Shown piece by piece: positions 33,567-42,581 of a DNA stretch of 64,000 nucleotides. A program made the translations under genes and the position numbers. Source of the stretch: Paracoccus yeei ATCC BAA-599 (GTDB taxonomy: Bacteria; Pseudomonadota; Alphaproteobacteria; Rhodobacterales; Rhodobacteraceae). The notes beneath the pieces were generated by a model. It saw only the letters and a program-made list of their open reading frames with translations, made no database searches and was not told the origin of the DNA. The stretch lies in assembly GCF_000622145.1 (NCBI RefSeq), contig NZ_JHWH01000001.1:347678-411677 (forward strand), read 5' to 3'. Numbering within the stretch: position 1 is the stretch's first letter; every line of letters starts with the position of its first letter.

Positions 33567-35168
33567 TCAGCCCTTGCGGGGTCCCTTGCCGGGGCCGCGC
33601 TCGCTGCGCGGGCCGGGCTTCGGCCCCGGACGCGGACCCGGCTTGCCGGTGCGGGCGCCGGGCTTGCCGAAGGGCTTGCCGCCGGGCCGATCCCCGCCCG
33701 CCCGCTCGGGGCGCCCCTGCGGCTTGCCAAAGGGCTTGCCGCCCTCGCGCTTGGCGAAGGGCTTGCGATCCCCCTCCTCACGGCGGGCAAAGGGCCGGTC
33801 GCCCTCCTCGCGCTTGGAAAACGGCCGGTCGCCCTCGCGCTTGGCAAAAGGTTTACGGTCGCCATCCTCGCGCCGGGCAAAGGGTTTGCCGCCCTCGCGC
33901 TTGGCAAACGGCTTGCGCTCGCCATCCTCGCGCTTGGCATAGGGCTTGCGGTCGCCGTCCTCGCGGCGCGCAAAGGGCCGGTCGCCATCCTCGCGCCGCG
34001 CAAAGGACTTGCCCCCCTCGCGCTTGGCAAAGGGTTTGCGGTCACCGTCATCACGCTTGGCAAAGGGTTTCCCACCATCGCGCCGGGCGAAAGGCTTCTC
34101 GCCGTCCTCGCGCTTGGCGAAGGGGCGGTCGCCGTCGCGTCGTGCAAAGGGACGGTCGCCCTCGCGCTTGGCAAAGGGCTTGCGCTCGCCATCCTCGCGC
34201 TTGGCAAACGGCTTGCGATCGCCATCCTCGCGCCGGGCAAAGGGCTTCCGCTCGCCATCCTCGCGCTTGGCGAAGGGCTTGCGGTCGCCGTCATCCCGCC
34301 GGGCAAAGGGCTTGCGCTCCCCCTCGGCCCGTCCCGCCGAGGGGCGGCGCGGGCGGTCGCCGTCGCGGTCGTCCCGGCCCGCGCCACGTTCGCGGAAATC
34401 GCGGGGCTTTTCGTCCACCTCGCCCGTCAGCAGCCCGCCAAGCTGGTCGCGCAGCACCTTGCGCTTGATCTCGCGCACCTCGTTCGGCTCAAGCCCCGTC
34501 AGCTTGAAGGGACCGTAGCCGATGCGGATCAGCCGGTTCACGATCAGCCCGACATGGGCCATGGCGCGGCGGATCTCGCGGTTCTTGCCCTCGCGGATGC
34601 CGACGGTCAGCCAGGCGTTCGCGCCCTGCTGGCTGTCCAGGCTGATCTCCATGGGGGCGAATTCCTCGCCCTCGATGGTGGCGCCGCGGCGCAGGGGGCC
34701 AAAGGTCAGGTCGTTGGGCTGGCCGTTCACCCGCACCCGATAGCGCCGCAGCCAGCCGGTCGCCGGCAGTTCCAGGCGACGCTTCAGCTCGCCGTCGTTG
34801 GTCAGCAGCAGCAGCCCTTCGGAGTTCAGGTCCAGCCGGCCCACGGTCATCACCCGCGGCAGGTCGCGCGGCAGGGCGTCGAACACGGTCTGGCGGCCCT
34901 TTTCGTCGCTTTCCGAGGTCACCAGCCCCAGGGGCTTGTAATACAGCCACAGCCGGGTTTCCTGCGGCGCCTCGAGCGGCTTGCCGTCGACCGTGACGCG
35001 GTCGCCTGGGCCCACGTCCAGCGCGGGGCTTTCGATGCGCGTGCCGTTCACGGCGACGCGGCCCTCCAGGATCATGCGCTCGGCCTCGCGGCGGCTGGCG
35101 ACGCCGGCGCGGGCCATCACCTTGGCGATGCGGTCGGTCTGGGGTTGGGGTTCGGTCTTGTCGGTCAT
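33567..35168 (-). CDS. RluB-type pseudouridine synthase with long repetitive basic tail
   Basis: Modifies uridine in rRNA (large-subunit RluB, or the related RluE/RluF class). 533 residues: S4 RNA-binding domain (about 12-60), catalytic domain with Asp113 in GRLDLNSEGLLLLTND, and the family block GKNREIRRAM (194-203). The domains end near residue 260. The rest is a Lys/Arg/Asp/Glu-rich tail: about 20 near-repeats of GDRKPFAKRED type (283-482), then a Gly/Pro/Lys end. The tail doubles the usual length. CAGGAG precedes the ATG. Confidence 0.92.
   Translation of the reverse strand: MTDKTEPQPQTDRIAKVMARAGVASRREAERMILEGRVAVNGTRIESPALDVGPGDRVTVDGKPLEAPQETRLWLYYKPLGLVTSESDEKGRQTVFDALPRDLPRVMTVGRLDLNSEGLLLLTNDGELKRRLELPATGWLRRYRVRVNGQPNDLTFGPLRRGATIEGEEFAPMEISLDSQQGANAWLTVGIREGKNREIRRAMAHVGLIVNRLIRIGYGPFKLTGLEPNEVREIKRKVLRDQLGGLLTGEVDEKPRDFRERGAGRDDRDGDRPRRPSAGRAEGERKPFARRDDGDRKPFAKREDGERKPFARREDGDRKPFAKREDGERKPFAKREGDRPFARRDGDRPFAKREDGEKPFARRDGGKPFAKRDDGDRKPFAKREGGKSFARREDGDRPFARREDGDRKPYAKREDGERKPFAKREGGKPFARREDGDRKPFAKREGDRPFSKREEGDRPFARREEGDRKPFAKREGGKPFGKPQGRPERAGGDRPGGKPFGKPGARTGKPGPRPGPKPGPRSERGPGKGPRKG
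33725..34322 (-). repeat. Coding repeat in the pseudouridine synthase tail
   Basis: About twenty imperfect 27-33 base units encode G-(D/E)-R-K-P-F-A-(K/R)-R-(E/D)-(D/E). Units vary by small in-frame losses (GDRPFARRD, GGKPFAKRE). The repeats are coding and not CRISPR-like, since there are no unique spacers. Confidence 0.9.
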
Positions 35169-35277
35169 GGCGATCTCCTGCGCATCGCTGCGGTGGCAAA
35201 GGCTGCACCTCTAGGCCCAACGCCCGCACAAGGAAAGCGGTTCTTGCGCGCCGGGCTCAGGCGGGCCAGAAACCCCC

Positions 35278-35757
35278 ATGGCCTTCGCGACCCATATGCC
35301 CGAGGCGCTGGATCAGGCGCGCGCCGCCGCCCTGCGGGGCGAGGTGCCGGTCGGTGCCGTTCTGGTCGGCGCCGATGGCCGCGTGCTGGCGCGGGCCGGC
35401 AACCGCACCCGGGCGCTGTCCGACCCGACCGCCCATGCCGAGATCCTGGCGATTCGCGAAGCCTGCGCGGCCCTGGGGTCGGAACGCCTGCCCGGCGCGC
35501 GGCTGTGGGTCACGCTGGAGCCCTGCCCGATGTGCGCCGCCGCCATCTCGGCCGCGCGGATCGCGGTGCTGTATTACGGGGCCGAGGACCCCCGGATGGG
35601 CGGGGTGCGGCATGGCGCACGGGTGTTCGATCACCCGCAATGCCACCACCGCCCCGAGGTCGTCGACGGCATCCATGCAGAAGAATCGCGCCGGCTGCTG
35701 CAGGACTTCTTCCGCGAAAGGCGCGGCCATGGCACTGTGCCGCCCGGCACGTCTTAG
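35278..35757 (+). CDS. tadA: tRNA-specific adenosine deaminase TadA
   Basis: Deaminates A34 to inosine in tRNA-Arg. 159 residues, with zinc/catalytic motifs HAEILA and PCPMCAAAI in the cytidine-deaminase fold. The usual C-terminal FFRERR is present. The ribosome site is weak; the first ATG (35278) is kept because homologues start about 8 residues before the first conserved helix. Confidence 0.95.
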   Translation: MAFATHMPEALDQARAAALRGEVPVGAVLVGADGRVLARAGNRTRALSDPTAHAEILAIREACAALGSERLPGARLWVTLEPCPMCAAAISAARIAVLYYGAEDPRMGGVRHGARVFDHPQCHHRPEVVDGIHAEESRRLLQDFFRERRGHGTVPPGTS

Positions 35758-35758
35758 C

Positions 35759-35801
35759 CACTTGCGCTGCAGTGCAGTTAGACACTTGCGCTGCAATGCA
35801 G
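35759..35801. promoter_or_regulatory. Two PhaR-type sites (CTGC-N3-GCAG) upstream of pyc
   Basis: The 19-mer CACTTGCGCTGCAGTGCAG (35759-35777) recurs at 35783-35801 with one change (CTGCAATGCAG). Each ends in CTGC-N3-GCAG, the pattern reported for Paracoccus denitrificans PhaR. The 24-base period, immediately before the pyc leader, suggests control of pyruvate carboxylase by PhaR. Confidence 0.65.
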
Positions 35802-35841
35802 CGACACTACCATGCCGGCCGGGCTGAACATCGGGGGACAC

Positions 35842-38800
35842 ATGTTCAACAAGATCTTGATTGCGAACCGTGGGGAGATTGCGATCCGTGTGATGCGGGC
35901 GGCGAACGAGCTGGGCAAGCGGACGGTCGCGGTCTATGCCGAGGAGGACAAGCTGGGCCTGCACCGCTTCAAGGCGGACGAGGCTTATCGCATCGGCGAG
36001 GGGCTGGGGCCGGTGGCGGCCTATCTCTCGATCCCCGAGATCATCCGGGTGGCCAAGGAATCGGGCGCCGACGCGATCCATCCGGGCTATGGGCTGCTCA
36101 GCGAAAACCCCGATTTCGTGGATGCCTGCACGCAAGCGGGGATCACCTTCATCGGCCCCAGCGCCGACACCATGCGCGCGCTGGGCGACAAGGCCAGCGC
36201 CCGGCGCGTGGCGATCCAGGCGGGCGTGCCGGTCATCCCGGCGACCGAGGTCTTGGGCGACGACATGGAGGCCATCAGGCGCGATGCCGCCCAGATCGGC
36301 TATCCGCTGATGCTGAAGGCCAGCTGGGGCGGCGGCGGGCGCGGCATGCGGCCGATCATGGGGCCGGACGAGTTGCCCGAGAAGGTGCGCGAGGGCCGGC
36401 GCGAGGCCGAGGCGGCGTTCGGCAACGGCGAAGGGTATCTCGAAAAGATGATCCTGCGCGCCCGCCACGTCGAGGTGCAGCTTCTGGGCGACAGCCACGG
36501 CGGGCTTTACCATCTTTATGAACGCGACTGCACCGTGCAGCGCCGCAATCAGAAGGTGGTCGAGCGCGCCCCCGCCCCCTATCTGACCGCCGAACAGCGC
36601 ACCGAGGTCTGCGAACTGGCGCTGAAGATCGGCCGCGCCGTCGGCTATCAGAACGCCGGCACCGTCGAGTTCCTGATGGATATGGACAGCGAGCAGTTCT
36701 ACTTCATCGAGGTCAACCCGCGCGTCCAGGTCGAGCATACCGTGACCGAGGAGGTCACCGGCATCGACATCGTCCAGTCCCAGATCCTGATCGCCGAGGG
36801 CGCGACCCTGGCCGAGGCGACCGGCGTCGCCAGCCAGGCGGACGTGCACCTGAACGGCCACGCCCTGCAATGCCGGGTCACGACCGAGGACCCGCTGAAC
36901 AACTTCATCCCCGACTATGGCCGCATCACCGCCTATCGCAGCGCGACCGGCAACGGCATCCGCCTGGACGGCGGCACCGCCTATTCCGGCGGCGTCATCA
37001 CCCGCTATTACGACAGCCTGCTGGTGAAGGTGACGGCCCACGCCCAGACCCCGGAAAAGGCCATCGCGCGGATGGACCGGGCCTTGCGCGAATTCCGGGT
37101 GCGGGGGGTGGCGACGAATATCGAATTCGTCATCAACCTGCTGAAGCATCCGACCTTCCTGGACGACAGCTACACCACCAAGTTCATCGACACGACCGAG
37201 GACCTGTTCCGCTTCGACAAGCGGCGCGACCGCGCGACCAAGATCCTGACCTATATCGCCGACATCAGCGTGAACGGCCACCCCGAGACCGCGGGCCGGG
37301 CCCAGCCCCCGGCCGAGGCGCGCCCGCCGGTGCCGCCGAAGCCCCGGGCCGAGCCCGCTGCCGGCACGCGCCAGTTGCTGGAGGAACAGGGGCCGAAGGC
37401 GGTGGCCGACTGGATGCTGGCGCAGAAGCGGTTGCTGATCACCGACACCTCGATGCGCGACGGGCACCAGTCGCTGCTGGCGACGCGGATGCGCTCGATC
37501 GACATGATCCGGGTCGCGCCGGCCTATGCCGCGAACCTGCCGGGCCTCTTCAGCGTCGAATGCTGGGGCGGCGCGACCTTCGACGTCGCCTATCGCTTCT
37601 TGCAGGAATGTCCCTGGCAGCGGCTGCGCGACATCCGCAAGGCGATGCCGAACCTGATGACGCAGATGCTGCTGCGCGCCAGCAATGGCGTGGGCTATAC
37701 CAATTACCCCGACAATGTGGTGCAGGGCTTTGTCGCGCAGGCGGCGAAGTCGGGCGTCGACGTGTTCCGCGTGTTCGACAGCCTGAACTGGACCCCGAAC
37801 ATGCGCGTCGCCATGGACGCGGTGATCGAGGCCGGCAAGATCTGCGAAGGCACGATCTGCTATACCGGCGACCTGCTGGACCCGGACCGGTCGAAATACG
37901 ACCTGCACTACTATCTGGGCATGGCCCGCGAACTGCAGGGCGCGGGCGCGCATGTGCTGGGGCTGAAGGACATGGCGGGGCTTCTGAAGCCCGCCTCGGC
38001 CAGCATCCTCATCAAGGCGCTGAAGGACGAGATCGGCCTGCCGGTCCACTTCCACACCCATGACACCGGCGGCATCGCCGGGGCCACGGTGCTGGCCGCC
38101 AGCGCCGCCGGCGTCGATGCCGTGGACTGCGCCATGGACGCGTTCTCGGGCAATACCTCGCAGCCCTGCCTGGGCTCGGTGGTCGAGGCGCTGCGCCACA
38201 CCGACCGCGACACCGGCCTCGACATCGCCGCCATCCGCGAGATCTCGAACTACTGGGAGGCGGTGCGCGAGCAATACGCCGCCTTCGAGAGCGGCCTGCA
38301 GGCCCCCGCCTCCGAGGTCTGGCTGCACGAGATGCCGGGGGGCCAGTTCACCAACCTCAAGGCCCAGGCCCGCAGCCTGGGGCTTGAGGATCGCTGGCAC
38401 GAGGTCGCCCAGACCTATGCCGAGGTGAACCGCATGTTCGGCGACATCGTCAAGGTCACGCCCAGTTCCAAGGTGGTGGGCGACATGGCGCTGATGATGG
38501 TGGCGCAGGGCCTGACGCGCGCCCAGGTCGAGGATCCGGCCGTCGAGGTGGCCTTCCCCGACAGCGTCGTGGACATGATGCGCGGCAATCTCGGTCAGCC
38601 CCCGGGCGGCTGGCCCGAGGCGCTGCAAAGGAAGGTGCTGAAGGGCGAGGCGCCCCTGACCACCCGCCCCGGCGCCAGCATGCCCCCGGTCGATATCGAG
38701 GCCGCGCGCGCGAAGCTGAACGCGGAACTCGAGGGCGGGGTCGATGACGAGGACCTGAACGGCTATCTGATGTATCCCAAGGTCTTTACCGATTACCGCG

Positions 38801-39273
38801 CGCGCCACGAGGTCTATGGCCCGGTGCGCACCCTGCCGACGCGGACCTTCTTCTACGGCATGGAGCCGGGCGAGGAGATCTCGGCCGAGATCGATCCCGG
38901 CAAGACGCTGGAGATCCGGCTGCAGACCATCGGCGACACCGACGACAAGGGCGAGGTCAAGGTGTTCTTCGAACTGAACGGCCAGCCGCGCGTGATCCGG
39001 GTGCCGAACCGGCTGGTCAAGTCCCAGACCGCCGCCCGCCCCAAGGCCGACCCCGCCAACGACGGCCATATCGGTGCGCCGATGCCGGGCGTCGTCGCCT
39101 CGGTCGCGGTCGCCCAGGGCCAGAAGGTCAACCCCGGCGACCTGCTGCTGACCATCGAGGCCATGAAGATGGAAACCGGCCTGCACGCCGACCGCGAAGG
39201 CGTGGTCCAGGCCCTCCACGTCAGACCAGGCGAACAGATCGACGCAAAGGATCTGCTGGTCGAGATCGCCTGA
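35842..39273 (+). CDS. pyc: Pyruvate carboxylase
   Basis: Biotin- and ATP-dependent conversion of pyruvate to oxaloacetate. 1143 residues, the single-chain type: biotin carboxylase (about 1-455, ANRGEIAIRV start), carboxyltransferase with DTSMRDGHQSLLATRMRS and the metal-site HTHDTGG, a PYC_OADA region, and a C-terminal biotinyl domain with Lys1109 in EAMKMET. GGGGGA precedes the ATG at 35842; an upstream in-frame ATG (35812) is less likely. A GCAA-looped terminator follows. Confidence 0.97.
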   Translation: MFNKILIANRGEIAIRVMRAANELGKRTVAVYAEEDKLGLHRFKADEAYRIGEGLGPVAAYLSIPEIIRVAKESGADAIHPGYGLLSENPDFVDACTQAGITFIGPSADTMRALGDKASARRVAIQAGVPVIPATEVLGDDMEAIRRDAAQIGYPLMLKASWGGGGRGMRPIMGPDELPEKVREGRREAEAAFGNGEGYLEKMILRARHVEVQLLGDSHGGLYHLYERDCTVQRRNQKVVERAPAPYLTAEQRTEVCELALKIGRAVGYQNAGTVEFLMDMDSEQFYFIEVNPRVQVEHTVTEEVTGIDIVQSQILIAEGATLAEATGVASQADVHLNGHALQCRVTTEDPLNNFIPDYGRITAYRSATGNGIRLDGGTAYSGGVITRYYDSLLVKVTAHAQTPEKAIARMDRALREFRVRGVATNIEFVINLLKHPTFLDDSYTTKFIDTTEDLFRFDKRRDRATKILTYIADISVNGHPETAGRAQPPAEARPPVPPKPRAEPAAGTRQLLEEQGPKAVADWMLAQKRLLITDTSMRDGHQSLLATRMRSIDMIRVAPAYAANLPGLFSVECWGGATFDVAYRFLQECPWQRLRDIRKAMPNLMTQMLLRASNGVGYTNYPDNVVQGFVAQAAKSGVDVFRVFDSLNWTPNMRVAMDAVIEAGKICEGTICYTGDLLDPDRSKYDLHYYLGMARELQGAGAHVLGLKDMAGLLKPASASILIKALKDEIGLPVHFHTHDTGGIAGATVLAASAAGVDAVDCAMDAFSGNTSQPCLGSVVEALRHTDRDTGLDIAAIREISNYWEAVREQYAAFESGLQAPASEVWLHEMPGGQFTNLKAQARSLGLEDRWHEVAQTYAEVNRMFGDIVKVTPSSKVVGDMALMMVAQGLTRAQVEDPAVEVAFPDSVVDMMRGNLGQPPGGWPEALQRKVLKGEAPLTTRPGASMPPVDIEAARAKLNAELEGGVDDEDLNGYLMYPKVFTDYRARHEVYGPVRTLPTRTFFYGMEPGEEISAEIDPGKTLEIRLQTIGDTDDKGEVKVFFELNGQPRVIRVPNRLVKSQTAARPKADPANDGHIGAPMPGVVASVAVAQGQKVNPGDLLLTIEAMKMETGLHADREGVVQALHVRPGEQIDAKDLLVEIA

Positions 39274-39277
39274 GGCA

Positions 39278-39304
39278 GGAAAGGGGCCGCAAGGCCCCTT
39301 TTCC
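39278..39304 (+). terminator. Intrinsic terminator of pyc
   Basis: GGGGCC-GCAA-GGCCCC stem-tetraloop flanked by AAA and TTTT, 5 bases after the stop. Confidence 0.88.
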
Positions 39305-39382
39305 GTTCCGACAGGGCAGCACCGTTTACCTGTCGTTTGGGTTCGATCGCCTAAAGCGGGCGGGACGACAAAGTGAGTGCCC

Positions 39383-40570
39383 ATGCGACCGCGAACCATT
39401 CTTGTTCTGATTGCCCTGCTGCTGCTTCTGGCGGGGGGCTGGTGGTTCAGGGGCGCGCAGGGCGAGACGATGCAGCGCCCGGCGACGGCCGAAGTCTCGC
39501 GCGGCGATGTGACCGTGACGGTCCTGGCCTCGGGCCAGATCGAGGCGAGCCAACTGGTCAGCGTCGGCGCCCGCGCCTCGGGCCGGATCGAGACGCTGCC
39601 CGTGACCCTGGGCCAGGAGGTCCGCGAGGGCGACCTGATCGCCCAGATGGACAGCCTGGACCAGCAGAACGAGGTGCGCCAGGCCGAGGCGGACCTGGCC
39701 AATATCGAGGCCCAGATCGCCGCCAAGACCGCCGGCCTGACCCGCGCCCGCCAGGTGCTGGAGCGGCAGAAGAAGCTGGGCACCAGCAACTATTCCTCGC
39801 GCGAGACGGTCGAGACGGCGACGGCCGAGGTCGATGTGGCCGTGGCCGAGCTCGAGGCGCTGGAGGCCCAGAAGGCGCGCGCCGAGGTCAGCCTGTCGAC
39901 CGCCAAGATCAGCCTGGAGCGCACCCGCATCACCGCCCCGACCGACGGCACCGTGGTCGCCGTCGTGGTCGAGGCGGGCCAGACCATCAACTCGATCCAG
40001 AGCGCGCCGACCATCGTGAAGCTCGCCAAGCTGGACCGGATGCTGGTCAAGGCCGAGATCTCCGAAGCCGACGTGGTGCGCGTGAAGCCGGGCCAAGAGG
40101 TCAGCTTCACCATCCTGGGCGAGCCCGACCGGGCGTTTCAGGCGACCCTGCGCGGCATCGAGCCCGCGCCGAGCGAGATCAAGACATCGGACACCATCTC
40201 GACCGACAGCGCGATCTATTACAACGGCCTTCTCGAGGTCGAGAACCCCGGCCATGTCCTGCGCATCGGCATGACGACGCAGGTGACGATCACGCTGGAC
40301 CGGGCGCAGGACGTGCTGCGGGTGCCGGCAGCGGCCCTGCAGGGGCAATCCGTCCAGGTCTGGAACCCCGCCACGGGCACCATCGAAACCCGCCGGGTCG
40401 AGGTCGGGCTGAACGACAAGGTCTGGGCCGAGATCCGCTCGGGCCTGAGCGAGGGCGAACAGGTCGTGACCGGCGGCGTCGCGATCGCCAGCGGCACGGG
40501 CACGGGCACGGGCACGGGCGCCAGCGGGCGAAGCGGCGGCCGGCGGATGGGCCCGCCGATGGGGTTCTGA
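39383..40570 (+). CDS. macA: MacA-type periplasmic adaptor (membrane fusion protein)
   Basis: Links the MacB ABC transporter to an outer-membrane channel. 395 residues: an N-terminal membrane anchor (about 5-20), a lipoyl/barrel-sandwich half (TVLASGQIEA ... VREGDLIAQMDS), an alpha-hairpin coiled coil (about 95-175), the second lipoyl half (ITAPTDGTVVAVVVEAGQTI), and beta-barrel and MP domains. It ends in a Gly/Thr-rich tail, a GTGTGTG run near residue 375. A GTG two codons upstream is a possible start. No TolC-like gene is adjacent. Confidence 0.9.
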   Translation: MRPRTILVLIALLLLLAGGWWFRGAQGETMQRPATAEVSRGDVTVTVLASGQIEASQLVSVGARASGRIETLPVTLGQEVREGDLIAQMDSLDQQNEVRQAEADLANIEAQIAAKTAGLTRARQVLERQKKLGTSNYSSRETVETATAEVDVAVAELEALEAQKARAEVSLSTAKISLERTRITAPTDGTVVAVVVEAGQTINSIQSAPTIVKLAKLDRMLVKAEISEADVVRVKPGQEVSFTILGEPDRAFQATLRGIEPAPSEIKTSDTISTDSAIYYNGLLEVENPGHVLRIGMTTQVTITLDRAQDVLRVPAAALQGQSVQVWNPATGTIETRRVEVGLNDKVWAEIRSGLSEGEQVVTGGVAIASGTGTGTGTGASGRSGGRRMGPPMGF

Positions 40571-40571
40571 C

Positions 40572-42521
40572 ATGGGCGCGCTGAAGCCTCTGATCTCGGC
40601 CCGCGGCATCACCCGCAGCTTTCAGGCGGGGGACGAGACGATCACCGTCCTGCGCGACGTGGACATCGACATCTGGCCCGGCGAGATGGTCGCGATCATC
40701 GGCAGCTCCGGGTCGGGCAAGTCCACGCTGATGAACATCCTGGGCTGCCTGGACCGGCCCAGTTCGGGACGCTACGCGTTCGACGGGCAGGACGTGGGCC
40801 GGCTGGCGCCGGACGACCTGGCGCGGCTGCGGCGCGACCATTTCGGCTTCATCTTCCAGCGCTACCAGCTTTTGCCGGACCTGGACGCGGCCGAGAACGT
40901 CGAGGTGCCGGCCGTCTATGCCGGGGTCGCGGGCGGACGCAGGCGGGCCCGCGCGATCGATCTGCTGACGCAACTGGGGCTGGACAGCCGGCTGGACCAC
41001 CGCCCGAGCGAGCTGTCGGGCGGCCAGCAGCAGCGCGTCTCGGTCGCGCGGGCGCTGATGAACGGCGGCGAGGTCATCCTGGCCGACGAACCGACCGGCG
41101 CGCTGGACAGCAAGAGCGGCGCCGACCTGATCCAGCTGCTGCTGGACCTGAACGCGCGCGGCCACACCATCGTCATGGTGACGCACGACCCCGCCGTCGC
41201 CGCCCACGCGCATCGCGTGATCGAGATCAGCGACGGCCGCATCCTGCGCGACAGCGGCGGCACGCCCCCGGCGGCGCCGCCGCCCCGCCCCGCCCCGCCG
41301 CCCCGGCCGCAGTCGGGCCCCGCCGCCGCCCTGCGCCGGGGGGCCGAGACGCTGCGCATGGCGCTGAAGGCCATGGCCGCGCACCGCATGCGCAGCTTCC
41401 TGACCATGCTGGGCATCATCATCGGCATCGCCTCGGTCGTGCTGGTGGTGGCGCTGGGGACCGGCAGCCAGGAAAAGGTCTTGCAGGACATCAGCACGCT
41501 GGGGACCAACACCATCACCGTGCGGGCGGGCCTGGGCTTTGGCCGGCCCGGATCGGGGCGCATCCGCACGCTGGTGCCCTCGGACGCGGCGATGATCGCG
41601 GTCCAGCCCTATGCCCGGGGCGTATCGCCCGCCGTGCAAAGCTCGGCCACCGTGATCCACGGCAACACCGAGGCATCGGCCCAGATCAACGGGGTCAGCG
41701 GCGACTATTTCCAGGTCCACGCCTACAGGACGGTGGCGGGCGACGTGTTCGACGCGCGCGACATCGCCCAGATCGCCCAGGTCGCGGTGATCGACGGTGA
41801 CACGCGCGACACCTTCTTTCCCGGCAGCGACCCGCTGGGCCAGGTGCTGATGCTGGGCCGTGTGCCGGTCCGCGTCATCGGCGTGGTCGAGGCCAGCGGC
41901 GCGACCTTCGGCCCCGACAACCTGAACGTCTTCATCCCCTACACCACCTCGATGGCGCGGGTGACGGGGCAAAGCCACCTCAACAGCATCGGCGTGCAGG
42001 TCGCGGACGATTACGACATGCAGACCGCCCAGGCCGAAATCGACGCCCTGCTGCTGGCCCGCCACGGCACGCGCGACTTCTTCCTGTCGAACAGCGACAC
42101 GATCCGGCAGACGCTGACCTCGACCACGCGGACGCTGACCGTTCTGGTCGCGATGATCGCGCTGATCTCGCTGATCGTGGGGGGCATCGGGGTCATGAAC
42201 ATCATGCTGGTGTCCGTAACCGAGCGCACGCGCGAGATCGGCGTCAGGATCGCGGTCGGCGCGCGGCGCGCGGACATCGTCAACCAGTTCCTGACCGAGG
42301 CGGTGCTGGTCTGCCTGGTCGGCGGGGTCCTGGGCATCGCCGCCGCGCTGGGAACCGGGGCGCTGATCGGCTGGCTGTCGGACAGCATGCGGCTGAGCTT
42401 TTCGACCCTGTCGATCCTGGTCGCCTTTTTCAGCTCGACGCTGATCGGCATCACCTTCGGCTTCCTGCCCGCGCGGGCGGCGGCCCGGCTGGACCCGGTG
42501 GTGGCGCTAAGCCGCGAGTAG
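40572..42521 (+). CDS. macB: MacB-type ABC transporter (ATPase-permease)
   Basis: 649 residues. The N-terminal ATPase has Walker A GSSGSGKST (44-52), signature LSGGQQQRV and Walker B VILADEPTGALDS. A Pro/Arg-rich linker (about 233-255) leads to the first membrane helix (FLTMLGIIIGIASVVLVVAL), the periplasmic MacB_PCD domain and three C-terminal helices. It starts 1 base after the macA stop. Substrate unknown; family members export macrolides, peptides, siderophores or lipids. Confidence 0.92.
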   Translation: MGALKPLISARGITRSFQAGDETITVLRDVDIDIWPGEMVAIIGSSGSGKSTLMNILGCLDRPSSGRYAFDGQDVGRLAPDDLARLRRDHFGFIFQRYQLLPDLDAAENVEVPAVYAGVAGGRRRARAIDLLTQLGLDSRLDHRPSELSGGQQQRVSVARALMNGGEVILADEPTGALDSKSGADLIQLLLDLNARGHTIVMVTHDPAVAAHAHRVIEISDGRILRDSGGTPPAAPPPRPAPPPRPQSGPAAALRRGAETLRMALKAMAAHRMRSFLTMLGIIIGIASVVLVVALGTGSQEKVLQDISTLGTNTITVRAGLGFGRPGSGRIRTLVPSDAAMIAVQPYARGVSPAVQSSATVIHGNTEASAQINGVSGDYFQVHAYRTVAGDVFDARDIAQIAQVAVIDGDTRDTFFPGSDPLGQVLMLGRVPVRVIGVVEASGATFGPDNLNVFIPYTTSMARVTGQSHLNSIGVQVADDYDMQTAQAEIDALLLARHGTRDFFLSNSDTIRQTLTSTTRTLTVLVAMIALISLIVGGIGVMNIMLVSVTERTREIGVRIAVGARRADIVNQFLTEAVLVCLVGGVLGIAAALGTGALIGWLSDSMRLSFSTLSILVAFFSSTLIGITFGFLPARAAARLDPVVALSRE

Positions 42522-42581
42522 CGGTTGCCCCTGCCGCCGGGCCCGGTCATGCTTGGGACCAGGGCAGCAGGAGGGCAAGGC

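Noticed and set aside
33725..34322. Possible CRISPR array or satellite
   Set aside because: Units are in-frame multiples of three, encode a continuous peptide and have no unique spacers.
39311..39376. Promoter for macAB in the pyc-macA gap
   Set aside because: TTTACC is present, but no -10 at acceptable spacing could be chosen.
35257..39789. Minus-strand open frame of 1510 codons antisense to pyruvate carboxylase
   Set aside because: It mirrors the pyc codon pattern at high GC, its product is Arg/His/Gln-rich with no domain, and pyc is clearly real.
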